A stretch of DNA of 64,000 nucleotides from Ifrita kowaldi (Eukaryota > Chordata > Aves > Passeriformes > Cinclosomatidae). The position numbers and the translations under genes are program-made. A model generated the notes under the pieces. The model saw only the letters and a program-made list of their open reading frames with translations, was not told the origin of the DNA and ran no database searches. Below are positions 53,501 to 63,824 of the stretch, piece by piece. Where the stretch lies: contig VZRS01001447.1 in assembly GCA_013398055.1 (NCBI GenBank), positions 1,018,266 through 1,082,265 on the forward strand, read 5' to 3'. The first letter of the stretch is position 1. Each line of letters begins with the position of its first letter.

Positions 53501-56310
53501 CATTAGGAAATAGTGCAGACTGATAGGAGTAGATCTGCTGAGTAACTTATCCCCCTCATCTGGTGATATGGACCTGATGCCCACAATAGATATTTTGAGA
53601 CTTTTTTTCAGGCTATCTCTAGTTTTTTTCAGTGGACTGAATGCCCAGTGATGGCTGGATCACATCAGCTCTGCTCCTCATTGTTTAGTTTCATCCAAAA
53701 AGTGTCCAGTTTCAGAAGCCCTAGAGACATTGTTCACCAAATTACAGTAAGAGGGGACAATCAGGAGACTGGCTTCAATACTCTTAATTTGAGTAAAAAA
53801 TTACTGTGTAAATATCATAGTCTTCATGTACTGAAAAAAAAAACCAAATCAAAGCCAAATCACCCTACCTTCTGAAAACCTTCGCTGGGAAGAGGAATAC
53901 TGAGGGAATTAGAATAAATCAACTCTCCATACTAAAGAAACAAAATAACCTTTTCCAACACCAGAAAAGGCAGACAGTTTTCTGTGTTACTTACTTGTTA
54001 GCTTTGAAGAAGAGATAAACAAAGCATTAAACCAGACTACCAGCTTCCCCAAAAGGTCATACCTGCCAGCAACATATCTCAGGGGGGCAAATTTCACAGC
54101 AGATCATAAGCAAACCTGTGCTGTAAACATCAAAGTCCCTTCAGATGTTAAAACCAAAAATTGTGGTGGATTTTGTGGAATTATGAACTCCCAACAAGAA
54201 AGTGGATTTCAAACCTGGCAGGTTAACAGTGCATTATGTCAGTGAGTCCCAGTAATGCTGTTCTAATTGTGCTCTCTCTGGTGTATCCCTAAAATTCCAA
54301 AGATTTCAAGCTAAATCCACTCCACCCTGGTCTGCAGGCTGTTTACGTAGGCTGCTTGAGAATAGCCATACCACCTCTGCCTGTGATGCTCATACATTAA
54401 GAAGCAACATCTGGCAGGGCCATAGTTTCAAGAAAAATGTGGGAGTGAAGAGATGGGTTGGTGCTGGAGGCCTTGGACAGCAGCTGGGAAGCCCACATTC
54501 TTCCTCTTCCTCTGCCGGAGCAGTTCATGTCGATCCTGGATCCAAAACATGAAAGACAAGATTTCGTTCATCTTCACACTAGACCTTTCATCTCTTTTTG
54601 AAGAAAAGACTTAACCTGCATTATCAATCTCTGGTAGAAATACGAAAGAATAAAAAATTGGGCAAAATTCATTTTTGAGGACTATTGAGTATCACTCCTC
54701 CCTGGGAGTTCCTTTGCAACTCTCCAGCTTGTCTTAGATAGTCACTGTATTTTTTCAGAGAAAATTTTAAGCTGTCACTCTGATAACTCTTGATTTAAGA
54801 AATTTTATGCATTTTTCTACAGAATAAGAACTGTAATTTGTTCATTTGGCTTATTTACAGCTCAGCACTGCTGCACCTACTGGTAGCTGAGTCATCACAA
54901 GATACTCCAGGCTCCTTGAAATCTTTGAGGAAGTTCTCTTTACAGAGACCATGTCAACAACAAGGAGCAAGACTAGAAAAGACATCTGAGTTTTCAAAGA
55001 GTTTAGTGACATAGACAGTATAAACCCATGAAAGGAAAGGATGTATCAGTTCTCAAAACTCCATTAGCTGAACTACCTCTTTCTAAGCTATTGTTAAAAG
55101 TTTCATCTTTACCAGCAGCTAAATAGTTACTTTATCAAAAGTCTAACTTCTGGTTTGGCTCGGAAAACTAGAATTTTGTTTATTTTTCCATCCAAATTTC
55201 TCATAATAAGTTAATGTAATTTACTTTCTTCAGTCGTACTGGTTTACTCAAGGACTCTGAGACAATTGCCACTTTTCTCGGTGTTTGGAAGATGTGTGCA
55301 GTTTGCTAGGCGCGTGGTGAAAGATGTTAAGCGAAAGTGTTATCATAAAGCTAGAAACAGTAGCTTTTCTAGTCAGTGTCTTGCAAATAGCTGGTTTTCC
55401 CAGGATATTTCAATGAAGAGAAAAAATAATGCCAGGCTTGAAGGAGTGCTAGTGTCTTTGAAGGAGCTCTGGTTAGAATAGAAACAATACTGCTAAATTC
55501 TAGCAGTGAGAAGCACAAATGCAATGCAAGTGTTGCACCTCTTATGTGGTTGTAACAATAAAAGAAGGCCTTGCCTCCTACCGAGTTCTGAGGCTGACGC
55601 ATATGTCAAAAATGTAGAAAATCCTTCTCTCTTGGATATATGATGAAACAAGCACTTAGTCTTAAGTCAACACCTCCACCCCAAAGCCCACTGTCTCCAA
55701 GACAGGCCTTTTCAAGTTTTCTGAAGCTCCTTTCTTTATCTGCTTCTCTATTCTCCAACTGAGAACCTTCTTTTCTGCATACACAGTTTAGAAAAACAAT
55801 TTTAAGCCACATATTTCCACGTAGATCATCTGAATTTCGCTTGGGTTTTTATTTGTGGAAGCATAGCCTTAGCTCTCTCTTTTAGCTACCTCAGAAACAG
55901 GCAGAATTCCTTAGTTCTGATGAAAGATAAATCCATCACAGTTACGTATGTTTGTTCCAATAGCCCTGAATGGGACACACCAAAACCCAAACAAAAAGAA
56001 AGAGAAATAATTTGACAGATTATCAGTGCTGAAAAAAAACCAACTGATATATATGCAGACATTTTTGGAAGTATTTCACTTTGTCAAAACTCAGTTCCTG
56101 TCCAAATCACTTTTTTCCAAGCCCCATGGTAGTTTTGCTTTCAGATACAAAGGGCAGGCCATGCTCACACAGCCCTGATGAAACACTAGAGTCTCTGTCA
56201 AAATTGTAAGCTGGAAGGTATTCTTTCTCTACCATTCATTATTTTGTTACACTTTCTGTCTTTACTAGAAAATCCCGCACCATCATTTCCAAATTTCCAT
56301 GGAGAAGAGG

Positions 56311-56325
56311 AAAAAAAAAAAAAAA
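56311..56325. repeat. A15 homopolymer
   Basis: Fifteen consecutive A. No LINE or processed-pseudogene body is recognisable directly upstream, so I do not read it as a poly(A) tail. Confidence 0.8.
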
Positions 56326-56959
56326 GAAGATGTCAAGATGTCATATCCTACAAGATTCTTAAATTTGGGATTTTTTTTTCTTTAGAGATTTTCCAGAGGG
56401 AAAAATGAGACAGATATTTTTAGCATATGCCCAGATGTATACAGTTCATATAAGCCTGTTTTCTATAGACCATCAAGAAAAAATAGAGCAGTAATATAGG
56501 CAGTAAAAACTATGATCATGTTTAATATTTCCACTACTCAAGCAAAGCCTTGAAAATCTGGGATCCATAAAACCTCACAGTTTTCAGATCCGTGCTTAAA
56601 TTTAACTGATGTGACAATCTCTGCAGATTTCATTCACTAATGCCAATTCCAATTCCATATCCTTTTGGCACCTGAATGGATAAGTAGCAGCCAATATTGC
56701 ATGTAGCTGCAGTCCAGCATGCCCCTTCTCAAAAACACCTTTGCACTTTGACAGCTACATACTGCAATAAAACTTAAAATGGCACTGTACATGGGCCCTC
56801 CTCCCCTAAACCATACTGTCTTGGCAACACAAGTGCTGTCCTCCCTGCATCCACAGCTCCAGCTGAACCTGTAGGCTTCAAACACTGTAGATATCACAGA
56901 ATATTCTGAGTTGGAAGGGACCCACAACAATCATTGGGTCCAACGCTTGGCTGAATTCA

Positions 56960-56970
56960 GGGACTGAACC
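56960..56970 (-). promoter_or_regulatory. SINE pol III B box
   Basis: GGTTCAGTCCC on the minus strand corresponds to the B box GGTTCGANTCC with changes, so activity is probably reduced. Its distance from the A box (about 34 bp) is tRNA-like. Confidence 0.65.
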
Positions 56971-57003
56971 CATAACCTTGGTGTTATCAGCACCATGTTC
57001 TAA

Positions 57004-57015
57004 CTGACTGAGCTA
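57004..57015 (-). promoter_or_regulatory. SINE pol III A box
   Basis: TAGCTCAGTCAG on the minus strand matches the tRNA internal promoter A box (TRGCNNAGYNGG) except at the next-to-last position. Confidence 0.7.
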
Positions 57016-57021
57016 ATCCCA

Positions 57022-59659
57022 ATCCATATTTTTCCTTTTAGGGGTTAAGGTTTTATTTATCTAGAAATATCCAAATGTTTTAGAGCCTTCTATAAAGGTT
57101 TTTCAACTTCTCAGGTACAACAGTCAGCTAGTCTGTCTGACTGCTACTTTTGTCTCATTCCTTATAAACTTAGATTAACTCTCACTTCCCCCAGAAACCC
57201 TGAGATATTGGTGGGGTTCTGAACTTGATGGCGATTGCCTGGATCAAGAGATCTGCTAGCCTCACACAGTCTAATTAATTATATCATTTCCTTTAAATTT
57301 ATGCAGAAAAAAAAAATCAATTTCATTATATAAGTGCTCTGTCAGATAATCTTAGATGCAATTCTGTTTGCAGAGGTGATGGAACCAGTTATAGGTTGTA
57401 GCCAAATACAATCATCATACTGCAACTTGACAGTACTTAGTTGAAGTACTGGCTTTATCACTCTGTGAAAGCAGCATGAAATACAAACCAAATCAGGTGT
57501 ATCTAGGAGTAGCCCTAGACCAGACTTTGACTTTTCAAGGACATCTAAAGAAAACAGCTGCAAAAGCAAGGACATCTGTGAAGTAGATTAGCTGGCTTAG
57601 CATGGGGTGCCTAAACACAAACCTTTCTGACATCCGTACCAGCCATCTGTTCCTCAGCCATTCTAGCCTGCTCCTGATGGGCACACACAAAGCTGGAGGG
57701 AAGCCAGCTCTGTTTAATCGTGCCTTATATCATAAACCTTCTGATCCAATCTTTTCCCATCTCTGCTAGTGCTTCATAACATACCAGCACTGCACGTGTG
57801 CTGTGAGCATATAACAGCCAGCTCTGCAGAGAAAGTCCCAGCCTATCATTTGATATGGATCCATCCAGCTCACCCAGAGTGCCTCAGGACATATCTGTGG
57901 AATCTCTCTGTTAACAGGAATGGTCTTCATTAGTGGTAACTAACTTGTAAATTTGTTCAGTAGCAAATATAAACCTTCTGATTTTAACCTGCCACACGTG
58001 CACCCTGGCAAATAAGTCATGCCAAGATTGTTGTAGAGCCTACATTCATTCCTTTGTGGTCGTCTCTCAACATTGGTGACAAGGACTACAACAAATTAAA
58101 AGTCTGTCTCAACAAGACATATATTAATCCAAAAAGAAGACAAAAGTTGCTTGAAATCACACTGAACTAGCTTCAGCAACTCATGGAGGATACAAAACTG
58201 AGTTCATACAGATGTGGCAAACAGTTTCCATTTTCTTTGTTAAAGACTTTTTCTTCCAATGCACTGCTACAGGAGCACAGGTTCTGGACAATGGTCTGAG
58301 CTATCCTTGCAAGCTGTCTGATTGATGTTGATCTCAGTTCTTCCAGTGCCATTACACTAATGGGGACTGGTAACAGGGAAGTATTAAAGCAGATAAAATG
58401 TTTATATTAATAAAATGAAGAAAAGTTCAATTGCAGTGAATGTAAATGTAACCCACTAGTTAGTCTGGTTACCATGTACTGGATACAATCTTTACTTGTG
58501 GCACGTCTAAATTCTTCTTATCTGGTAGGGATCTCAAAAAACAACTGCAATAAAAGTGTGCTTTCATGTGCATTAGTTAATGAGGACTTAGGAGAAGTGT
58601 CACACAAAGCCATGAGATAGTAGCAAAGCGAGATAGTAGCAAAGCAAGATAGTACAAGACAAGTGTATTTAGAGCTTGTATATTTGAAAACAGGAAAAAA
58701 AAAGGCATTCTGTCTCCTACATGCCTGTTTCTGGGTACAACCTGAGGTGTAACAAGCCTGTCCCTGATTTCAGGGTAGGCCAAGGAACTAAACTGCCTGT
58801 ATAGGGCTGACATAAAGATGTAATGTGCTTCCCAAATCCATGAGTTATGATGCTAGATTTGATAGAAAAATGTATACCATCTGCACCCAGAGATAGAGGG
58901 AAATAAAATCCAGAAAGATTTTACCAACTTAAAAATTTCTGGGAAATGGATCTGTGTCCTCAAAGTAAGAGCCTCAATTGATCCTTATGATAATAATTTG
59001 GAGTCATCATTTGATTTTATAGTAAGGCAGCCAAGTTAAGTCTGTAAGCAAAATCAATGTGCAGTGTCCAATGAGCCTTCTCTGATTCAAGAATATCAAA
59101 GAAGCATCTCAGTATCATCATCTGGTACAATAATATTAAATCTTTTGGAAAATAGTCTGGAGAGAGGTTTCAGAAGGGCAGATGCTTCAGAAGGTTGCAG
59201 ACAGAATGCTATTTTCTGGCAATCATCTTTGCAGATCTGTTCAGCCCTGCTGCACACTTCTTTTCCAAGCTGCATGACAGCAGACACAATTGCCTCCCTT
59301 CGACAATTTCCCCTCCTCCCACACTGCCCTTCCCTGACCCAGAGACACCAGTGACCCCAGCTGCAGACAGCTAGTCCTCTCCAGCACTAGGGTGGGCAGG
59401 GAAAGGACAGCCCTCCAGTGAGGGAGGCAGTGGGAGGATGAGGTCTGCCTCGAGGTGGTGAGCACCGTGAGTCCTGTTACTGCTCAGGGCTGGGGGCAGT
59501 GGAGGCTGGAGGATTGCAGGCTGTTGTGATTCAGGTCAGGGCTCTTCAGAAGCACCTGGAGAGATGGTATCAGTGAGTTCCTAGGTGGAACAAGTATGGT
59601 AGAACTCCTCTGCATTCTCCAGCTGCGGTAGCATGGAGGAATCACCCTGCTTGCCCTTC
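57022..59659. other. Non-coding sequence, GC-richer from about 59.27 kb
   Basis: No gene recognised. A 16-bp unit (GAGATAGTAGCAAAGC) is tandemly repeated about 2.5 times at 58614-58654. From about 59270 the sequence becomes GC-richer up to the LTR-like segment. This part may belong to the same old retroelement, but I see no retroviral gene motif in it. Confidence 0.5.
58614..58654. repeat. 16-bp tandem repeat, about 2.5 copies
   Basis: GAGATAGTAGCAAAGC is present twice in full, followed by AAGATAGTA as a partial third copy. Confidence 0.85.
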
Positions 59660-60105
59660 AGCCAGCTTTTTCAGGTTTTGTTTTCCTCTTCCCGGTGTGA
59701 GACAGAGAGCTGAACTTTGTTTCCTGGGACTTTGGGTTTTTTTCCTTTTTTTCTCTTCTGGACTGTTTTAACAACATCAGAACACATCGGGAGAATTTTT
59801 CCCCAAGGCCCAGAGGGGGGCCCAGGCCCTCGCCAACCCAGCTCTGAGGAGGAGAGAGACCACACCTACAGGACGACTCTGAAATCTTTCCAAGTTTCTC
59901 TCCACAACAAGAAATTTCATTATTTGGCATTACTATTATTCTTTTCCTGTGTGTTTGTTAAATAAGCAGTTTTTCTCTCTTTCACTTTCCTTCAAGGAAT
60001 TTTTCTTTTCCTGAACCTGGTGGGGGGAAGGGAGGTTGTAACCTGCTTTTCTCTCAGAGGATACATATATATATATTGCTAGATTTTGGCCAAACCAGCA
60101 CACCC
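59660..60105 (+). mobile_element. Degenerate solo LTR-like segment (passerine ERV, family uncertain)
   Basis: The segment resembles the 3' part of LTRs that are frequent in passerine genomes. Recognisable blocks are a T-rich stretch with TTCTGGACTGTTTTAACAAC, then CGGGAGAATTTTTCCCCAAG, a GC-rich block (GCCCAGAGGGGGGCCCAGGC), GTGTGTTTGTTAAATAAGCA, GAACCTGGTGGGGGGAAGGG, and a possible 3' end TTTGGCCAAACCAGCACA. The hexamer AATAAG at 59961 sits where a polyadenylation signal would be. No internal retroviral sequence or second LTR is visible nearby, so it is best read as a solo LTR. The assignment rests on recognition of sequence style; both ends are approximate. Confidence 0.45.
60061..60077. 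repeat. (TA)n tract within the LTR-like segment
   Basis: Six AT units near the proposed 3' end of the LTR-like segment. Confidence 0.75.
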
Positions 60106-61239
60106 CTCTTCCATTCATTATAGACACACAAACAGGACACCTGTGTATGTATCTTATTGCAAAGGACTACAACACCAGCTGAGCATTACAGGAGCCCTTG
60201 CACTTCACATGGGCCTCAGAAACAGAAAAAGACTTCTGATGGGTGGGTAACATCACTGTAGGAAGTGTCTTTATAAGTCTACCCTAAAGACTCAGAGATG
60301 CAGTCAGACTGCTGATTAGATCTTTGACAGACCCTGAAAGAACATTTACTGCATATGAAGATTAGATAAGATGTTCTTTGTCAAGTTTTTTTCTTTTCTA
60401 TATAAGTGGATAGGATGAAAGACAGGAAGTTTCGCTAGTCTTGTATTTTCATACATTAGATTAGAGACGAGTTAGTTCCGAATTTCCACTTAAAATGTCT
60501 CTTGGAATGCATAGCTAATTTCCTGCAGGCATGATTCTCAGGCTTTTATGTAGAGTTCCAATAAATCTCTCAAAAATCTGTCCAAATAACTTTCAAGCAT
60601 AGGATTTTTTCCCCTTCCTTTTCCTTTCTTGTGTTCCCTTTTTGAATATGGGCATCAAGGTAAATTCCCAATGAGGAACTTAATGTGTTGTTCTAGATAA
60701 TCACTTTTTACAGAGATTTTTTGAAGAATGTTACACAGGTTAAAATGCAGACAATAGAATGTAGAAGACCTCCATAACAGCACTCATTACTACTGAATTT
60801 ATGAGAAAAGTAGAAGGGCTTACATACTAAACAACTGCATTAGAAGGCTGGGATGGCTGTGGTTCTAGACATGTTTATTTTGTCCTCAAAAACCATAATG
60901 GAATAGAGCTGCAATATGGAAGTCTCATGAACCAACTACACAGTTTCAGTGTGTGAATCTGGTAATAATGTGCTCGTGGCATTCCCCAGACTGTATTCCT
61001 GTGAAACATTATGGTCAGTCCAACTGAGCTGAAGTCACAGTGAGAGGAGAATCAGACACCTGATAATGAGGGCACATCCTGTGGTATACACTTTCTATTT
61101 CTCTCCAGCATTCGGATTGTTTCAGTCTCTCCCTACTTTTTCTTTGGTATCCACTTCCCTTTGCAGTTTCCTTCTCTGGATTGTCCTTTCACTGTAAAAT
61201 TTGGTGACGAACAGTTCCCCATTTTGTTTATCTACGCTT
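60106..61239. other. AT-rich non-coding sequence
   Basis: No gene or element recognised. Open frames are short. Confidence 0.55.
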
Positions 61240-61326
61240 TTCACAATTGAGTAAGCTTTTATCATATCCCACTGCAGCCTTCAGCTTTGCAGGGTGGAAT
61301 CCCAGCTGGTTCAATCCCTCTACAGG
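61240..61326 (-). mobile_element. Possible ancient CR1-family fragment, antisense
   Basis: ATCATATCCCACTGCAGCCT, TCAGCTTTGCAGGGTGGAAT and CCCAGCTGGTTCAATCCCTC line up loosely with the reverse complement of a conserved stretch near the end of the CR1 ORF (TCATGTCCCCTCTCAGCCTT and following). Identity by eye is roughly two thirds, implying an old copy. Confidence 0.4.
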
Positions 61327-63331
61327 AGACAGCTGCGATATCCCTGAAGTGTTTTTAGTTGAAGTCAGCACATCTACCTCACTGTCTCAGAGTCCTGAAC
61401 ATCAGAGCTGCACATAATAACAAAAAAAAAAGGGTGTACATTATTTTGTACAGTGTAAAAATTACTCCTCTAGCTCATGTCATTCCTCGACAAAACCTTC
61501 TTGGTTTTTTTATCCGCCATTTTAAATGGAACAAAACTTGCCGAGGACTTTAAGTGCTGATACTTTGCATTTGCTGTTTCCTGCATTTGAGAAGATATCC
61601 AATTCTTACACAAGGAACTTTTCCCCATTATGCTCTTCTCATCTTGCCCACTGAGGTCCTCAGTGTTTTAACTGGCTTTTACTTTTGGATGAGTTTGATT
61701 TCCTCTTCATTTATGGCACATGTTTTACCAGGCCTCATGTAGAAACATAGCCCTACTGTAAGCACAGGTCCAGTAGGAGAGAAAGAAAGAGAAAGGGAAG
61801 AAGGGAAAACATTTAGAATGGTAACAAATTTCCTGCAACACAGGCTTTCTTTAAAAAGAGTTGATGTAGATGTCATTGTCAAATACCTAATGGCAATATA
61901 TTTATGTCTCAGTTCACAGATCTAGAAGACAAATATGTCTTCATATAATAAAAAGAAGTTGTAAAATAACAGTTCATCTGGCAGTCATATTAAATTTATT
62001 TTCTGCTAAGTTGTTGTCTACAGTAAATCTATATAATTTTCTGCAAGTTAAAGACCATTTCTTTTTATTTTACTAATGATAGCTCTCATAATAAATAAGA
62101 CTGCAGTATACAAATATGAAAAATTGAGGAATGTATTAGAAAAACAAAAGTTATACCACTATTTTTAATTTAAAAATAGCCTTTCTTAAGAATTCTAAAG
62201 ATTCCTGGTATGGTAACACAAAGTGAAGCCCTTTTTAGTTCTATAAATGTACTGAATATTTTGATAATAATGCAAGTTTTTCTTTCCACAGATACATTTG
62301 CTTTTTAGCCTTTTATTTCAAATTTTTGACCAGTATGTATGAAGCAGACTCTTAAAGCTCCTGTAAAAAAAGCAACTTGTTAAAGAATTTGTCTTCAAGT
62401 TAAATGTTCACAGCTCAGAGAGTCTCCGTGCCTGAGCTTAGTGAATGTGGTTGGTGATATATATTCCATGCATCTTTAAAGATATGTGGATGCTACATGG
62501 TTATAACCATTACTATTCAGAATTTGGTGTTTAATGGGCTCTTGATACATCGCAAAGCTGTTAAACTTCTGTGCATCTACACTGCTGAAATAGAACATGT
62601 TCAATATATCTGTTGGTGTCCTGTGGTGTGGATGTAGCAAACATCCAGAAAGTAAACCAGCTCTTGAACCTTTGTTGCATGCTTCACTAATTTCTTGCTT
62701 CATTCATGGACAGCCTTATGTATGCTATATTTTCACGTAGATTTGCTGAACTGGGTCTCGCTGAGATGTGAGCTATCTCCAAAATTGAAAACAACTGAAT
62801 TACTTTTATCAATTAGCTTTACTTGATAGATTGGATGGTCAAAAAAAGCATTTTCCACAGATCAAATCAGGAATTGGCAGAGGCGTCAGTGGTTGGTTTA
62901 TGACTTGATTTATTTTATTTGTTATTTTTAAAATTCTGATCGTGTTATTTACATGCAGTGATGGTGATATGAGAGTGGCAGTGACAAAATTTATTGTATT
63001 ACAGTTTTATTTGACCTCAAAGGAAAATTTGGAAGTCTCCCCTTTACCTTCACAGGTCTCCAAGAGGCCAACTCATTGCTGCTCAGGTAACGAAGTACTT
63101 TGTCACCTCAACAGTCTCTAGGTACTAGAAAAAGTAACTTTGAGTCACAAGTGGCTGCTTAAATTGGTCAGGAAGGAGCAATTCCATGCAGATGGGAACT
63201 GGAGTGAAGTGTACCGACATGGAGAGTTTTTGCCCTTGATAAACCTCCAGAATTATCCCAGTTCCTTTCAAAGCCATAGGTTATTGCCTTGTCCTAAATT
63301 TTTGGAATCTCTATTGGAACCATTTCATGCT
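61327..63331. other. AT-rich non-coding sequence
   Basis: No gene recognised. A 75-codon minus-strand frame at 62476-62703 reads like protein in places but is preceded directly by a stop codon, has no convincing splice acceptor and matches no family I know. Confidence 0.5.
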
Positions 63332-63511
63332 TGTTGCGGTGGCCCAGCCCATGCAGGGGCCAGACCAGATTACGTGGGTCCATTTCCCCGCCCACGATAG
63401 TGGGGCGGAGGAGGACTCCATGACGGACTCGGAGGACAGCACGTCTGTCTAAAGAGCACCGCCCCGGGGGCGTCATCTTGGGCCTGCACTCTCCTCCCCC
63501 TGTTCCAGTTA

Positions 63512-63526
63512 GTTCTGGAAAGTTCT
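63512..63526 (+). promoter_or_regulatory. Heat-shock element, copy 1
   Basis: GTTCT-GGAAA-GTTCT is a perfect three-pentamer array of alternating nTTCn and nGAAn units, the minimal site for an HSF trimer. An inverted CCAAT box (ATTGG) follows at 63544. Confidence 0.7.
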
Positions 63527-63543
63527 GTCAGTTTAAGTTCTTT

Positions 63544-63672
63544 ATTGGTTGTTCGGCTCATGCATATTTATGTACTCTGTTTAATACCCAATTAAGTTCT
63601 GGAAAGTTCTCCCCTTCTCATCTCCCCATTGGTTGTGCTGTGTTATTCCCGCCTTATGTGTACCCTGATTGG
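63544..63672 (-). promoter_or_regulatory. Three inverted CCAAT boxes
   Basis: ATTGG occurs at 63544-63548, 63628-63632 and 63668-63672, the last about 22 bp before the TATA box. These are candidate NF-Y sites within U3. Confidence 0.6.
63596..63610 (+). promoter_or_regulatory. Heat-shock element, copy 2
   Basis: An identical 15-bp GTTCTGGAAAGTTCT, 84 bp downstream of copy 1 and 84 bp upstream of the TATA box. Inverted CCAAT boxes follow at 63628 and 63668. Confidence 0.7.
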
Positions 63673-63693
63673 GTAGCTGTCACCCCCCATCAT

Positions 63694-63700
63694 TTTATAA
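63694..63700 (+). promoter_or_regulatory. LTR TATA box
   Basis: TTTATAA lies in the expected U3 position, predicting a transcription start near 63725. Confidence 0.7.
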
Positions 63701-63818
63701 CTGGTTGTTCCCTGACTCCGCCCTGAAATTCCTTTCTGTGTAAAAAAACCCTGTCACATACCTTCCTCGCCTGTTTTGGACCCCTACTTCTGATCTGTTC
63801 GGACCTTCCCTAGTTTCC

Positions 63819-63824
63819 AATAAA
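63819..63824 (+). terminator. LTR polyadenylation signal AATAAA
   Basis: A canonical AATAAA about 125 bp after the TATA box, inside the inferred R region. Cleavage is expected near 63840. Confidence 0.75.

Larger units (their letters stand above)
33596..56891. other. Long AT-rich unique stretch, no gene recognised
   Basis: More than 23 kb with no recognisable coding exon, tRNA or young transposon. Open frames reach about 120 codons at most, overlap on both strands and contain no recognisable motif. Identified items are a possible MIR-like patch near 39855-39925, CT- and GA-rich tracts near 47948-47980 and 50471-50526, and an A15 run at 56311-56325. The low transposon density fits avian genomes. 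The stretch could hold conserved regulatory elements, but a single sequence cannot show that. Confidence 0.5.
56892..57021 (-). mobile_element. tRNA-Ile-derived SINE with CR1 tail (TguSINE1-like)
   Basis: Read on the minus strand from 57021, the element starts with a tRNA-like head: GGGATTAGCTCAGTCAGTTA, then ACATGGTGCTGATAACACC with a GAT anticodon triplet, then AAGGTTATGGGTTCAGTCCC. This follows nuclear tRNA-Ile closely through the D arm, anticodon arm and T arm. A short linker leads into a CR1 3' end (TTGGACCCAATGATTGTTGT, GGGTCCCTTCCAACTCAGAA, TATTCTGTGAT). A tRNA-Ile head fused to a CR1 tail is the known architecture of TguSINE1 in passerine birds, which is mobilised by CR1 enzymes. Substitutions such as T-arm TTCAGTCCC for TTCGATCCC indicate an aged copy. 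It is not a functional tRNA gene, because the acceptor stem cannot close. Confidence 0.85.
63508..63676 (+). repeat. Imperfect 84-bp tandem duplication in LTR U3
   Basis: Two units at an offset of 84 bp share AGTTCTGGAAAGTTCT (16 of 16), then ATTGGTTGT (9 of 9) at the same offset, and TTATGT near their ends at an offset of 86 bp. The sequence between these blocks has diverged. Retention of only these blocks fits a duplicated enhancer in which binding sites are kept, as in many retroviral U3 regions. Confidence 0.8.

Noticed and set aside
56311..56325. A15 run as a poly(A) tail of a retrocopy
   Set aside because: No coding or LINE body is recognisable upstream and no target-site duplication is seen.
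56960..57021. tRNA-Ile gene on the minus strand
   Set aside because: The acceptor stem does not close and a CR1 tail follows, so this is the head of a SINE and not a functional tRNA gene.
62476..62703. 75-codon minus-strand frame that reads like a protein C-terminus
   Set aside because: A TGA lies directly before its first ATG, there is no polypyrimidine acceptor, and I know no matching family. It is too short to claim.
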